Program-made: the position numbers and the translations under genes
The notes under the pieces: model-generated
What the model saw: the letters and a program-made list of their open reading frames with translations, nothing else
What the model was told of the DNA's origin: nothing
Database searches by the model: none
Assembly (NCBI RefSeq): GCF_000337695.1
Contig: NZ_AOIA01000024.1
Coordinates: 61,124 to 125,123, forward strand
Direction of reading: 5' to 3'
Length of the DNA: 64,000 bases
Origin: Natronococcus jeotgali DSM 18795
Lineage (GTDB): Archaea; Halobacteriota; Halobacteria; Halobacteriales; Natrialbaceae
In this document: in pieces, positions 8,017 through 16,870 of the stretch
How the letters are laid out: each line of letters begins with the position of its first letter
How positions within the stretch are numbered: the stretch's first letter is position 1

Positions 8017-9270
8017 TTACTCCCGAAGCGTTCCCAGTCCGATCAGGCGCCAGCGGGCGCCGATCCGACGATTGATCGCGATCTTCGAGCCCGGCTCGGC
8101 CGAGACGGGGCGTTTGAGTTTGACCTCGCACTCCCCGCTGCGGGCGCTGGTGACCGCGCCGACGGTCGTCGCCGTTCCGACGGTCATCATCAGGGGCTCG
8201 CCGGTGCTGATCTCGTCGACGGCCGCGGCGTCGCCCTCCTGGCTCGCGTCCTCGACGTTGCCGACGACGCGGTCGAGCAGGTCGACGTCCATCGTGAACT
8301 GCTCCCAGATCGGCGGCAGCGATCCCGGCGGGCCCGCGATCTGTCCGGCGAGGGCGTCGCCTTTCGTCAGCGACGGGTCCAGCCCGGTTCCGACTCCGAG
8401 CAGTCCGCCGGGGGTGACCCGCTCGGCGTCGGCGCCGCCGGCCTGGAGCGAGCGGACCGTCGTCTGGATCGGCACGTACTCGGTCTGACCGCCCTCCTCG
8501 ACCTCCCGTCCCGGACGGATCTCGAGGTCGTCGCCGACCTCGAGTTCGCCCCGGATGAGGCTCCCGCCGAGGACGCCGCCGGCGAGGTTCTCGGCGGTCG
8601 TTCCGGGCTTGTTGATGTCGAAACTCCGGGCGACGTGCATCCGAGGATCGGTCTCGGGATCCCGCTCGGGCGTGGGAATCTCCTCCTCGATCGCCTGGAT
8701 CAGCAGGTCGAGGTTGACCTCCTGGCCCGCCGAGACGGGGACGACGGGAGCGTCCTCGGCGACGGTGCCGCTGACGAACTCCTGGATCTCCTCGTAGTTC
8801 CGTCGGGCCTGCTCGGCGTCGACGAGGTCGACCTTGTTCTGGGCGATGACGATGTTGTCGATCCCGATGATGTCCAGCGCCATCAGGTGCTCCTCGGTCT
8901 GGGGCTGGGGGACGGGTTCGTTTGCGCTGACGACCAGCACCGCGCCGTCCATCAGCGAAGCCCCCGAGAGCATCGTCGCCATCAGGGTCTCGTGGCCGGG
9001 CGCGTCGACGAACGAGACGGTACGCAGCGGCTCGCTCGGCGACCCGTCCGCACACTCCTGCTCGACGGTGTAGCGCTCGGGTTCGTCCAGATCGGGACAG
9101 TGCCGGAACGTCGCGTCGGCGTACCCCAGTCGGATCGAGATGCCGCGTTTCATCTCCTCGCTGTGCTGGTCGGTCCACGATCCGCTGAGTGCCTGCACCA
9201 GCGTCGTCTTGCCGTGATCGACGTGGCCGACGAGTCCGATGTTCACCTCCGGTTGTTGAGTTCCTGCCAT
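8017..9270 (-). CDS. eif2g: Translation initiation factor aIF2 subunit gamma
   Basis: 417-residue translational GTPase that carries initiator Met-tRNA to the small ribosomal subunit. G1 motif [12 protein letters not shown] is near residue 12, G3 is VDAPGHE near 98, G4 is AQNKVDL near 152, and domains II and III follow with [16 protein letters not shown] and a C-terminal [13 protein letters not shown] start at [13 protein letters not shown]; an upstream in-frame Met at 9342 would add 24 residues unlike the family. First gene of the operon with the PIN nuclease, RpoE', Spt4 and dephospho-CoA kinase. Confidence 0.98.
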   Translation of the reverse strand: MAGTQQPEVNIGLVGHVDHGKTTLVQALSGSWTDQHSEEMKRGISIRLGYADATFRHCPDLDEPERYTVEQECADGSPSEPLRTVSFVDAPGHETLMATMLSGASLMDGAVLVVSANEPVPQPQTEEHLMALDIIGIDNIVIAQNKVDLVDAEQARRNYEEIQEFVSGTVAEDAPVVPVSAGQEVNLDLLIQAIEEEIPTPERDPETDPRMHVARSFDINKPGTTAENLAGGVLGGSLIRGELEVGDDLEIRPGREVEEGGQTEYVPIQTTVRSLQAGGADAERVTPGGLLGVGTGLDPSLTKGDALAGQIAGPPGSLPPIWEQFTMDVDLLDRVVGNVEDASQEGDAAAVDEISTGEPLMMTVGTATTVGAVTSARSGECEVKLKRPVSAEPGSKIAINRRIGARWRLIGLGTLRE

Positions 9271-9456
9271 AAGACGATGAGTAATCTTAGGTAGGAGTTC
9301 CCCCGTGCGACTGATAAACCTACTGTTCTCGGGGCGTATCACGCCGCCGAAGCGTCCCGAGCGGTCGGACCGTTTCCGTCTCGAGGACGGCGCCGTCGAT
9401 CCCCGCCGTCTTCGATCGCGGCAAGCGGCGCCGACGCCGCGCTCGAACCGGGCTGC

Positions 9457-9681
9457 TCACCCCGCGTCGTCGGTCGACGCCGATCCCCCGTCGACGTGCG
9501 GTTCGTTCGACAGCCCCGAACCCTCGTCGCTCTCTACGAGTTCGAACTCCGTCGAGCCACACCGACAGCTCTCGCTGCCGATCGCCTTGATCGTTCCGTC
9601 CGGCCACTGCCTGGCCGCGTAAACGGCGCCACAGTCCGAACACTCCGCGAGTTCTCTGGAAACGTCGTCCCGGTTCGCCAT
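9457..9681 (-). CDS. Small zinc-ribbon protein, unknown function
   Basis: 74-residue acidic protein with a CSDCG knuckle near residue 15 and a second CRCG knuckle near 40, together a likely four-cysteine zinc site. The C-terminal third is Ser/Asp/Glu-rich and probably disordered. Small zinc-finger proteins of this sort are abundant in haloarchaea and mostly uncharacterised. It is on the same strand as, and 186 nt upstream of, aIF2 gamma, so it is not obviously in that operon. Confidence 0.65.
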   Translation of the reverse strand: MANRDDVSRELAECSDCGAVYAARQWPDGTIKAIGSESCRCGSTEFELVESDEGSGLSNEPHVDGGSASTDDAG

Positions 9682-9778
9682 TCCTCACCGGGAGGTTGTG
9701 GCGTTCGTAAATCAGCGTTTCGCTCGCGGTGGGCCGCGAACTGCGGGCGCTCGGAGTAACGAGACTGCGGAGCGACGA

Positions 9779-9922
9779 TCAGAACTCGTAGTGTGCGATC
9801 TCCCCGGAGCCGCAGCCGGAACACGCCTCGGCGTCGGCGGTCAGCTCCCGTCCGCAGTTTCGGCACTCGTAGCGCGTCGTTTCGCCGCGGCCTCGAACAC
9901 CCAGTGCATCGAGTACCCCCAT
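9779..9922 (-). CDS. 47-residue zinc-ribbon protein
   Basis: Tiny protein beginning MGVLDALGVRGRGE, then YECRNCG and CSGCGSGEI, i.e. two CxxC knuckles separated by about 13 residues, the spacing of a rubredoxin-like zinc ribbon. Such mini zinc-finger proteins are typical of Halobacteria. The frame extends far upstream, but only this ATG gives a natural protein. An AT-rich GGATTAATC sequence about 30 nt upstream on the same strand could be its TATA box. Function unknown. Confidence 0.6.
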   Translation of the reverse strand: MGVLDALGVRGRGETTRYECRNCGRELTADAEACSGCGSGEIAHYEF

Positions 9923-10021
9923 ACACCGCCCGGCTTCGATCCGGAGGGTGATTAATCCTGTTGTTTGGAGTGACACTGTGTCGCACCGAACCGACCCCTT
10001 TTCTTTCCGTCGGCCGTCGGT

Positions 10022-11005
10022 GTGTCCGTGAGCGAGTTCGCGTTCGAACTCGAGCTGTGTGCCGCCCTCGAGGCCCGGAGCGATCGGCTCTACGCCCGCC
10101 AGCTCGGCGCGGGCGTCGCCGATCCGGGCGGTCGCGTCCTCGACGTCGTCGGCGTCGAGCCCCGCCCCGCCTTCGCGGATCGAGCGGGGATCACGGCCGA
10201 GTCGATCCCGGTGGCGGCGATCGACTCCCGCGTCGGCTCCGGCCGCGCGCGGTACTGGAAGGACGCCTTCGACTGCCACCCGAAGCGGGCCCGGCGAGCG
10301 ACCGACCGCGCGCTCGAGGTCGGCTTCTTCGAGCGCGAGCGCCGAAACGGTCGGGACTACGTCCGGCAAGTCGCCCGGTATCCCGACTGGTACGGTCGCC
10401 TCCTCGGGATCGAGAACAAGCCCGATCTCGGGCGGCCGGGGGATCTCGAGAGCCAGCTGCGAACCGACGTCAGCCTCGGCGTCGTCGACGAGGTCGTGCT
10501 GGCGACGGAGAGCTACGTGACCGGCGCCCACCGCAATCGGATCCCCGAGGAGGTCGGTATCTGGCGCGTTCACCGCGAGGCCGGAGCGGTCCGCGAGATC
10601 GACGTGCTCCGGGAACCGACGCCGCTGGCGGTCGCCGACCCCGGCGTGGAGCCCCTCGAGACCTACCCCGGCCGAACCGACGTCGCGGTCGCCTCGCCCG
10701 AGGCGAAGGCCCGCACCCGTCGCCGGATGGCCGAACGGGCCTACGGCAAGGGGTGGCGAACCTACGGGCTGCCCGGCTGTGCGCGCTGTCGAGCCGACGA
10801 CTCGAGCGGCGCGACGCTGCCGTACTGCGAGTGGGCGGATCGGGTCGTCGACGCCGGGAGCGACTGCGGGGCCGGCTGTCCCGGCTACGACCCCGCGCCG
10901 GCATCCGACGTCGACCTCGAGGCCGAACGGGATCAGCGGACCGACTGGATCGCCGATCCGGACGGGAAACGTCGAGCGCAATCGGGGTTAGAGCGATTCA
11001 GCTAA
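10022..11005 (+). CDS. Putative PD-(D/E)XK nuclease-like protein with C-terminal Cys cluster (DUF5787-like)
   Basis: 327-residue protein that I place, from memory, in the haloarchaeal DUF5787 family. Around residues 121-145 it shows Pro-Asp, a predicted strand ending in E131-N-K133 (PDWYGRLLGIENK), and Gln145 in LESQLRTDV, the spacing of the PD-(D/E)XK nuclease core. The last quarter carries five cysteines (253, 256, 269, 282, 286), with more at 13 and 85. RecB-type nucleases such as Cas4 and AddB combine this core with an iron-sulfur cluster held by similar terminal cysteines. Start is GTG at 10022 (a second GTG at 10028 is possible). No neighbour suggests a pathway. The nuclease assignment is inference. 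Confidence 0.72.
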   Translation: MSVSEFAFELELCAALEARSDRLYARQLGAGVADPGGRVLDVVGVEPRPAFADRAGITAESIPVAAIDSRVGSGRARYWKDAFDCHPKRARRATDRALEVGFFERERRNGRDYVRQVARYPDWYGRLLGIENKPDLGRPGDLESQLRTDVSLGVVDEVVLATESYVTGAHRNRIPEEVGIWRVHREAGAVREIDVLREPTPLAVADPGVEPLETYPGRTDVAVASPEAKARTRRRMAERAYGKGWRTYGLPGCARCRADDSSGATLPYCEWADRVVDAGSDCGAGCPGYDPAPASDVDLEAERDQRTDWIADPDGKRRAQSGLERFS

Positions 11006-11185
11006 GCGAAAACCCTGCGCTCACAAACCCCTCAGTTTCGGGTTTTCGGGCGCTGTTCCCATGGTGGACTGGAAGCTGAAACGCTGGCCCTTTTCCGTTC
11101 GGAGTCGCTATATTCGGTTGAATTCGCAGTACTATCTCTGTAGGTTGATCGAACCGCCCGCAGATAACGACGGGAGATCTAATTC

Positions 11186-12457
11186 ATGGGTACAACTGAA
11201 AGCGTTACGAGGAGAATCGGACAGGAAATATCGGAGGCGGTGAGCGAATACGGGCTGGCGTTCGTCATGGTCGCCAGTTACTTCGGCTCGGGCTCGGTGT
11301 ACATCGCGAGCCAGGCCGGCCTCATGCACGGGTACACGCTGCTGTGGGCCGTCGTCGGCGCGGTGTTGCTCGGCGTGATGGCCCAGGACATGAGCGCGCG
11401 ACTCGGCATTCACGGCGAGCCGCTCATGATATTCGTCCGCGAGAAAGTCGGAACGAAACTCGCGACGCTGATCGCCGTCTTCCTCTCGATCGGCTGTGTC
11501 GCCTGGACGCTCGGGCTCGTCGCCGCCGTCGGCGCAGGGGTCTCCTTCGTCACGGGCGGAGCCATCGCCTGGCAGCCCGTCGCCGTCGTCGCGACCCTGG
11601 CCGCCATCGGCGTCGGCCTGCTGAACTACCAGAAGATCGAACAGCTGATGATCGCGATGATGCTTTCGGTGATGGTGCTGTACCTCGTCGTCGCCGGTCC
11701 GAGCAATCCCGACCTCGGCGCCGTCGCGCTCGGATTCGTTCCGACGGCGGATTCCCTGGGCGCGCTCGCGATCGCGGCCGGCCTGCTCGGCACGACCGCG
11801 CTGTGGCCCAACTTCTTCCTCGAGTCGATCCTCGTCGAGGAGAAGGGCTGGACCGAGGAGAGCGACGTCTCCGACGCGCGAAGAGACCTGATCGTCGGCT
11901 TTACCGTCGGCGGAATCACCACGATCGCGATCCTGGTCGTCTCGGCAGCGGTGTTACAGCCGCTGGGATTCACCGAACTCGAATCCTTTATTACGCCCGG
12001 TGAAGCTCTCGTCGAGGTACTCGGCACCTGGGCGATGGTGCTGTTCATCGCCGGCGTCACCGCCGCGGCGTTCAACAGCATCATCCCGATCATGTGGACG
12101 CCGGCGTACATCATCCCGCAGGCGATGGACATCGACGTCGATCAGGGCAGTCGCCTGTTCAAGCTCGTCTTCGTCGGACTGACCGCCACGGGATTCGCGT
12201 CGCCGATCGTCAGCAGCGTCCTCAATCTGTCGGTCGTCGACATGGTCATCCTCTTCCCGACGTACAACGGAATCTTCGGGCTCCCGCTGGCCGCGCTGTT
12301 GTTGTTTTGGGCCGTCAACGACCGCGAGACGATGGGCGAGTACCGCAACACGACCCTGCTGAACGTGGTCAACGCCACTCTCGTGTTACTGGCGCTCGGG
12401 CTGGCGCTCTCGTCGGTACGAGACTTCCTCGGCCTGTTCTTCGGCGGCGGGTTCTAG
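11186..12457 (+). CDS. Nramp-family-like membrane transporter lacking canonical metal-site motifs
   Basis: 423-residue protein with about 11 hydrophobic helices and overall Nramp (SLC11) resemblance, e.g. PNFFLESILVEEKGW after helix 6a. Nramp transporters move divalent metals using a DPGN motif in helix 1 and an (A/M)-x-x-M-P-H motif in helix 6. Here the helix 1 site reads GSGS at residues 34-37 and the helix 6 site reads TALWPN (W207-P208-N209), so the Asp, Asn, Met and His metal ligands are all absent. It is therefore more likely an Nramp-related carrier for a different substrate. The ATG at 11186 has an AT-rich CTATATTC stretch about 75 nt upstream. It converges on the peptidase gene. Confidence 0.82.
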   Translation: MGTTESVTRRIGQEISEAVSEYGLAFVMVASYFGSGSVYIASQAGLMHGYTLLWAVVGAVLLGVMAQDMSARLGIHGEPLMIFVREKVGTKLATLIAVFLSIGCVAWTLGLVAAVGAGVSFVTGGAIAWQPVAVVATLAAIGVGLLNYQKIEQLMIAMMLSVMVLYLVVAGPSNPDLGAVALGFVPTADSLGALAIAAGLLGTTALWPNFFLESILVEEKGWTEESDVSDARRDLIVGFTVGGITTIAILVVSAAVLQPLGFTELESFITPGEALVEVLGTWAMVLFIAGVTAAAFNSIIPIMWTPAYIIPQAMDIDVDQGSRLFKLVFVGLTATGFASPIVSSVLNLSVVDMVILFPTYNGIFGLPLAALLLFWAVNDRETMGEYRNTTLLNVVNATLVLLALGLALSSVRDFLGLFFGGGF

Positions 12458-12467
12458 CCTCGCCCGC

Positions 12468-13670
12468 TCACCCGAGGTAGTCCGACGCGGCCGCGACCAG
12501 GATGCGAGCCACGTCGACGACCTCGTCGGCGTAGACGAACTCGCCGGCCCCGTGGACGTTCTCCCCGTCCGGGCCGAGGATCACCGTCGGCAGCCCCGCG
12601 CGGTGGCCGAGGTAGTTGAAATCGCCGACGCTCGAGAAGTAGCCGATCGCGGGGCTCGTTCCGGTAACCGACTCCGCGCCCGCCTCGAGCGATCCGACGA
12701 GCGGGTGGTCCGCGTCGGTGAGGTACGGCCCGTAGTAGACGTCCGACGCGGGCGCCTCGCGGAAGCCGATCTCCACCGCCGAATCGAGCCCGAGCCCGTC
12801 GGCGACGCGCTCGGCGTCCTCGAGGACGTCGTCGGGTCCCTCGCCCGGGACGACGTGGCGGTCGACGAGCAGGCGACACGCATCGGGAACCGACAGCGTC
12901 TCGCCCCCGCCTTCGATCGACAGCGGGCAGACCGATCCCGCGCCGAGCTTCGGGTGGGTGCCGACGTCCATCTCCGCCAGCGCGGCCGCCAGCCGCCCGG
13001 CGTCGACGACGGCGTTCGTTCCCTCGTGGGGCTTCGAGCCGTGGGCGGCCCGTCCGCGGACGCCGATGTCGTAGAGGAATCGTCCGCGAGCGCCGAGCAG
13101 GAGCGCCGGGTTCTCGAGGTCGGACTGGGCCAGGACGGGACCGGGCTCGGTGACGATCGCGGCGTCGCAGTCGCCGACCACCCCGTCCCGGAGCAACTGG
13201 TTCGTGCCGAGCCCGTAGGGGCCTTCCTCGTCGACGACCGCCGTAAACAGCACGTCGCCCCGCAGGTCGGCGTCGGCCAGCGCCCGGACGGCGACCATCG
13301 CGGCCGCGAGCCCGCCTTTCATGTCACAGGCGCCCTGTCCGTAGCACCTGCCGTCCTCGAGGCGCCCCGACAGCGGATCCTCGTCCCAGCCGTCGACGAT
13401 CTCGACCGTGTCGACGTGGGCGTTCACCAGCAGCGTCGGCGCGTCCGGATCGGTCCCTTCGAGGCGCGCGAGGACGTTGTTCCCCTCGTAACCGGTGAGT
13501 TCCGGCTCCGAGACGGGGTGGTACTCGGGCTCGAGGCCCGCCTCGGCGAGCCAGTTGTAGACGAACGCGACGATCTCGTCCTCCTCGAAGTAGGGGCTCT
13601 CGATTCGGACCAGTTCCTGGAGCAGTTCGATCGTCGCGTCGGGGTCGATTGCGTCGGGTGTTCCGGTCAT
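12468..13670 (-). CDS. M20 family metallopeptidase (ArgE/DapE-like)
   Basis: 400-residue zinc peptidase of the M20 family. Visible catalytic and ligand motifs are NAHVDTVEI (His and Asp, near 83), GACDMKGG (bridging Asp, near 115), VDEEGPYG (general base Glu pair, near 148) and the C-terminal HGAGEF. A dimerisation/lid domain lies between about 190 and 295. M20 enzymes hydrolyse N-acyl amino acids, dipeptides or succinyl-diaminopimelate; specificity is not readable. It starts 2 nt after an amino-acid permease on the same strand, so uptake and intracellular hydrolysis of an amino-acid derivative is plausible. The frame is open far upstream, but the ATG at 13670 fits the family. Confidence 0.93.
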   Translation of the reverse strand: MTGTPDAIDPDATIELLQELVRIESPYFEEDEIVAFVYNWLAEAGLEPEYHPVSEPELTGYEGNNVLARLEGTDPDAPTLLVNAHVDTVEIVDGWDEDPLSGRLEDGRCYGQGACDMKGGLAAAMVAVRALADADLRGDVLFTAVVDEEGPYGLGTNQLLRDGVVGDCDAAIVTEPGPVLAQSDLENPALLLGARGRFLYDIGVRGRAAHGSKPHEGTNAVVDAGRLAAALAEMDVGTHPKLGAGSVCPLSIEGGGETLSVPDACRLLVDRHVVPGEGPDDVLEDAERVADGLGLDSAVEIGFREAPASDVYYGPYLTDADHPLVGSLEAGAESVTGTSPAIGYFSSVGDFNYLGHRAGLPTVILGPDGENVHGAGEFVYADEVVDVARILVAAASDYLG

Positions 13671-13672
13671 GG

Positions 13673-15118
13673 TTAGTCGTCCGCCGGCTCGCGGCCGTCG
13701 GGAACGGTCGACTCGTCGGCAGCGCCGTGCCCGCCGCGGATGTTCGGGTCGTACTCGTCGGTGGGGACCCCGGGCAGGGTGTCGAGGATCGATCCGACGT
13801 CGGTGTCGGCCCGTCGGCCGAGGAACCAGTAGAGGCCGAAGATCCCGAGGCCGACGGCGAGCCATGGAAGGAAGATCGGCAGCGACTCGACGTAGGCCTG
13901 GGAGAGCAAGACGAGACAGCCCCCGAGCCCGAGCAGCCCTGGGACGAACAGCAGCGCACCCGGATCGAACGCCGCCTTCGAGCGCAGCGTCGGCTTTCTG
14001 AGGTAGACGTACATCGCGGTCAGCGACGTCGCGCCGTAGGCGATCAGGTAGCTGAACGTCGAGATCGCGATCACCTGGTCGAGCCCGCTCGTCCAGAAGG
14101 TGAGCCCCGTCGAGACCACGAGCAGCGTCAGCAGCGACCAGTGGGGCGTCCGCCAGCGGTCGTTGACCGCCGAGAACCGCGCCGGAAACACCTCGTCCCA
14201 TCCCCAGCAGTAGGGGAGCTTGATTCCCGCGGCCATCACGGCGTGGACGCTCGAGGCGGTCGCGAGCAACCCGCCGAAGCCGACGACGGCGGTCGCGTTC
14301 AGCGGCAGGAACGTCTCGGCGGCGGTCGACAGCGGGCGCTCGGAGTTCGCGAGGACGGTGTAGTCGCCGACGACGCCGTAGATGACCGCGGCGGTCCACA
14401 TGTACAGCGCGATCAGGATCAGCGTCCCGCCGACCATCGCCAGCGGGAGGTTCCGGGAGGGATTTTTCACCTCCGCGCCGATCTCGCCGGCGACGGCGAT
14501 TCCGATGTAGGCGTAGAACAGCGGCACCGTGGCGGCGAGCGCGCCGTCGAACCCGCCCGTGAAGAAGGGCGTGTAGTTTGTCGCTTCGACGGTGAACGAG
14601 CCCGGCACCACGAGCACCAGGATCGAGACGAGAAGCAGGACGAAGATCGCGTTCTGCGAGACGCTGTACCGGCGAATGCCGAGCATGTTGACCAGAAACA
14701 ACACCGCGATCAGCCCGGCGCCCGCGACGCGCGGATCGACCCCGGCGTAGAACACCTGCAGGTAGTTTCCGAAGCCGATGGCCAACACGGCGACCGCGGC
14801 CATGTACCCCAGCCACAGCGACCACGTCGCGACGAACCCGCCCAGGCGGTTCCTGAAAGCCCGCGAGACGTACGAGTACGTCGATCCCGCCGCGGGGAAG
14901 ATCGTCGCGAGCCAGCTGTAGTTGATCGCGATAGCCATCGCGACCAGCCCCGAGAGCGCGATCAGGAGGATCACGCTCGGCCCGGTCGTCGAACTGGCCG
15001 TGCCGATCGTCACGAACAGCCCGGCGCCGAGCGTCCCCGCGACGACGGTCGCGATCGCGGCGAACGGGCCGACGTCGCGCGAAAGGCTCCGTTCGGACTT
15101 CGAGTCGTCGCCTGTCAT
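13673..15118 (-). CDS. APC family amino acid permease
   Basis: 481-residue polytopic protein with about 12 membrane helices and an acidic C-terminal tail. The helix 1 signature GTLGAGLFVTIGTASS and the later YAYIGIAVAGEIGAEVKNPSRNLP match the amino acid-polyamine-organocation (APC) superfamily. These transporters import amino acids by cation symport or exchange. I start at MTGDDSK (15118) rather than a GTG five codons upstream. It is probably cotranscribed with the M20 peptidase 2 nt downstream. A Bat-type HTH regulator lies just upstream on the same strand and may control both. Confidence 0.93.
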   Translation of the reverse strand: MTGDDSKSERSLSRDVGPFAAIATVVAGTLGAGLFVTIGTASSTTGPSVILLIALSGLVAMAIAINYSWLATIFPAAGSTYSYVSRAFRNRLGGFVATWSLWLGYMAAVAVLAIGFGNYLQVFYAGVDPRVAGAGLIAVLFLVNMLGIRRYSVSQNAIFVLLLVSILVLVVPGSFTVEATNYTPFFTGGFDGALAATVPLFYAYIGIAVAGEIGAEVKNPSRNLPLAMVGGTLILIALYMWTAAVIYGVVGDYTVLANSERPLSTAAETFLPLNATAVVGFGGLLATASSVHAVMAAGIKLPYCWGWDEVFPARFSAVNDRWRTPHWSLLTLLVVSTGLTFWTSGLDQVIAISTFSYLIAYGATSLTAMYVYLRKPTLRSKAAFDPGALLFVPGLLGLGGCLVLLSQAYVESLPIFLPWLAVGLGIFGLYWFLGRRADTDVGSILDTLPGVPTDEYDPNIRGGHGAADESTVPDGREPADD

Positions 15119-15200
15119 GCTACAGAATGGCACGGAGTTCGGCTTATGCCCCCTCCCTAGATACTGCGGGTCGCCGCGCCTACCGCGGCGGGGCGACGGC

Positions 15201-15929
15201 TCACTCGGGGGGATCGAGCAGCTTCGCCTCCGCCTTCCGGAGGTGTTCTAAGAACGTCGACTCCGCGACGCCCAGCTCCGCGGCGAGTTCCGCGGCCGTC
15301 ACCTCTCGGGGCCAGCGGTAGTAGTGGCGCCGTCGCGCGAGTTCGAACACTTCCCGCTGGCGCTCCGAGAGCCGATCGGTCCGGAACATCCCGTCGGCGA
15401 CGTCGTCGCGAAGCGTCGTCATCGACTCGACGACGACGTCCGCCGACTCCGCCTCGCGGACCTCGTCCAACCGCTCCGCGACCGTCGCCCGGTCCTCGTA
15501 GGTGACGACCGTCCAGTGCTCGCGTCCGTCGGCGATGCGGACGGGTTCGTCGGGGATGAACCCTCGCGAGACCAGCGCGTCGTTGATGCTGTTCGCGAGG
15601 TCGTACTGGACGATGAGCCCCGTCGTCGCGTTCGCTCGACCGGGCGTGGCCGCCTCGGTCGCGTGGTGTCGATCCACCGTCCAGACCGCGTCGACGAGCG
15701 GGGAGGCGTCGATCGCCGCGAGCAACTCCTCGAGTTCGGCGGTCGACCGGGCGTAGGCCGTGAACCGACCGGTCGCGGTCTCGTCGATTCGGTGGACGCC
15801 GTGACCGAGCAGCCCGCCGGATTCGGCCCCCGTGACCTCGAGCGTCCAGCACTCGGGGTGCCAGATGTCGAGCTGTAGCCGCGAGCCGACGTCGGCGTCG
15901 GAGCGCTCGGTGGTGTCCGGTGACGGCAA
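15201..15929 (-). CDS. Bacterio-opsin activator-type HTH transcriptional regulator
   Basis: 242-residue regulator with the haloarchaeal Bat-like layout: an N-terminal ligand-sensing beta-rich domain (residues 1-155) and a C-terminal HTH_10 domain. The latter has the signature RLSERQREVFELARRRHYY, then AAELAAELGVAESTFLEHLRKAEAKLL. These proteins respond to unknown small molecules or redox state. It lies 82 nt upstream of the APC permease and M20 peptidase on the same strand, which makes those two its likely targets. This is an inference from position. Confidence 0.9.
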   Translation of the reverse strand: MPSPDTTERSDADVGSRLQLDIWHPECWTLEVTGAESGGLLGHGVHRIDETATGRFTAYARSTAELEELLAAIDASPLVDAVWTVDRHHATEAATPGRANATTGLIVQYDLANSINDALVSRGFIPDEPVRIADGREHWTVVTYEDRATVAERLDEVREAESADVVVESMTTLRDDVADGMFRTDRLSERQREVFELARRRHYYRWPREVTAAELAAELGVAESTFLEHLRKAEAKLLDPPE

Positions 15930-15976
15930 TATACTCCCGTCGTTGGCGCGCGAGCGGGATAAACCTGCCCCGGCGT

Positions 15977-16801
15977 CTAGAGGACGTACGCCTCGCCGTC
16001 TACCGCCAGGGGTTCCTCGAACGCCTCGTCGGCGGGGTAGTAGTGCGCGAGGTGGACGAGCCGAGTTCGGTCGGCCTCGAGTTCGTCGGCCAGCGCCAGC
16101 GCCCCCTCGCGGGTCATGTGTTTCGAGCCGAAGGTGTAGGGGGTCCCGTCGGGCCCCTCGTGGCGTCCGCCGGCGGGGTGGGACGCACAGAGATGCGCGG
16201 GGACGATCGCATCGGCCAGCAGAAGGTCCGGATCGGCGAGGATCTCCCGGGAGCGCTCGGGAACGGCGTAGTTCGTATCGCCCGTGAGCGACAGTTTCGC
16301 CCCCGTCTCGGGATCCTCGATCGCGAGGCCGTAACAGACCAGCGGCGGGTGATCGACCGGGACGAGCGTCACGTCGAGCCCGCAGATCCGGATCGGCTCG
16401 AGCGGCGTCGTCGGCCGAACCGAGATCGTGTTCAGGTAGTGGTAGTCGTCGGCGACGGTCTCCGCGACGCTCTTTCCGGTCCGCGGGTCGGTCTCGTCGG
16501 CCGCGTACACATCGAGCGAGTCGAACACCCGGAAGGCGTTGCCCAGGCCGTCGAGGTGGTCGAAGTGGACGTGAGTGACGATTCCGGCGTCGGGCAGCGG
16601 CACCTCCTCGCGGAGGAACTGGGTGCGAAAGTCCGGGCTGAAGTCGACCAGCAGCGACTCGTCGGTGCGCTCGTTCTCGACGTGGACCGAAAAGCGAGTG
16701 CGCTCGAGGCCGCGCTCCCGGGCGAGCCGGCAGGTCTCGCAGTCACAGCCCACGGTCGGCGTCCCGGTCGTGTCGCCGGTGCCGAGCAGGGTGACGCGCA
16801 T
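15977..16801 (-). CDS. PhnP-like metallo-beta-lactamase-fold hydrolase
   Basis: 274-residue metallo-beta-lactamase-fold protein. The main metal site is THVHFDHLDG near residue 78, with further ligands in LTGDTNY and LVHLAHYYP. The N-terminal GCDCETC places it with PhnP, a cyclic phosphate phosphodiesterase that carries an extra structural zinc. PhnP acts on 5-phosphoribosyl 1,2-cyclic phosphate in C-P lyase pathways, but no phn genes are nearby, so another phosphodiester substrate is likely. It lies between the Bat regulator and an orphan nucleotidyltransferase on the same strand. Confidence 0.85.
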   Translation of the reverse strand: MRVTLLGTGDTTGTPTVGCDCETCRLARERGLERTRFSVHVENERTDESLLVDFSPDFRTQFLREEVPLPDAGIVTHVHFDHLDGLGNAFRVFDSLDVYAADETDPRTGKSVAETVADDYHYLNTISVRPTTPLEPIRICGLDVTLVPVDHPPLVCYGLAIEDPETGAKLSLTGDTNYAVPERSREILADPDLLLADAIVPAHLCASHPAGGRHEGPDGTPYTFGSKHMTREGALALADELEADRTRLVHLAHYYPADEAFEEPLAVDGEAYVL

Positions 16802-16870
16802 CCCTACCGCACCTCCCCGGTCGCGGTGCCGGTACGGTCGCGGCCCGCGCCCGGATCGGGTCTTCGCGGC

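Noticed and set aside
13674..14825. Upstream extension of the M20 peptidase frame through the permease gene
   Set aside because: The extension is Arg-rich non-protein-like text antiphase to the APC permease; the family start is at 13670.
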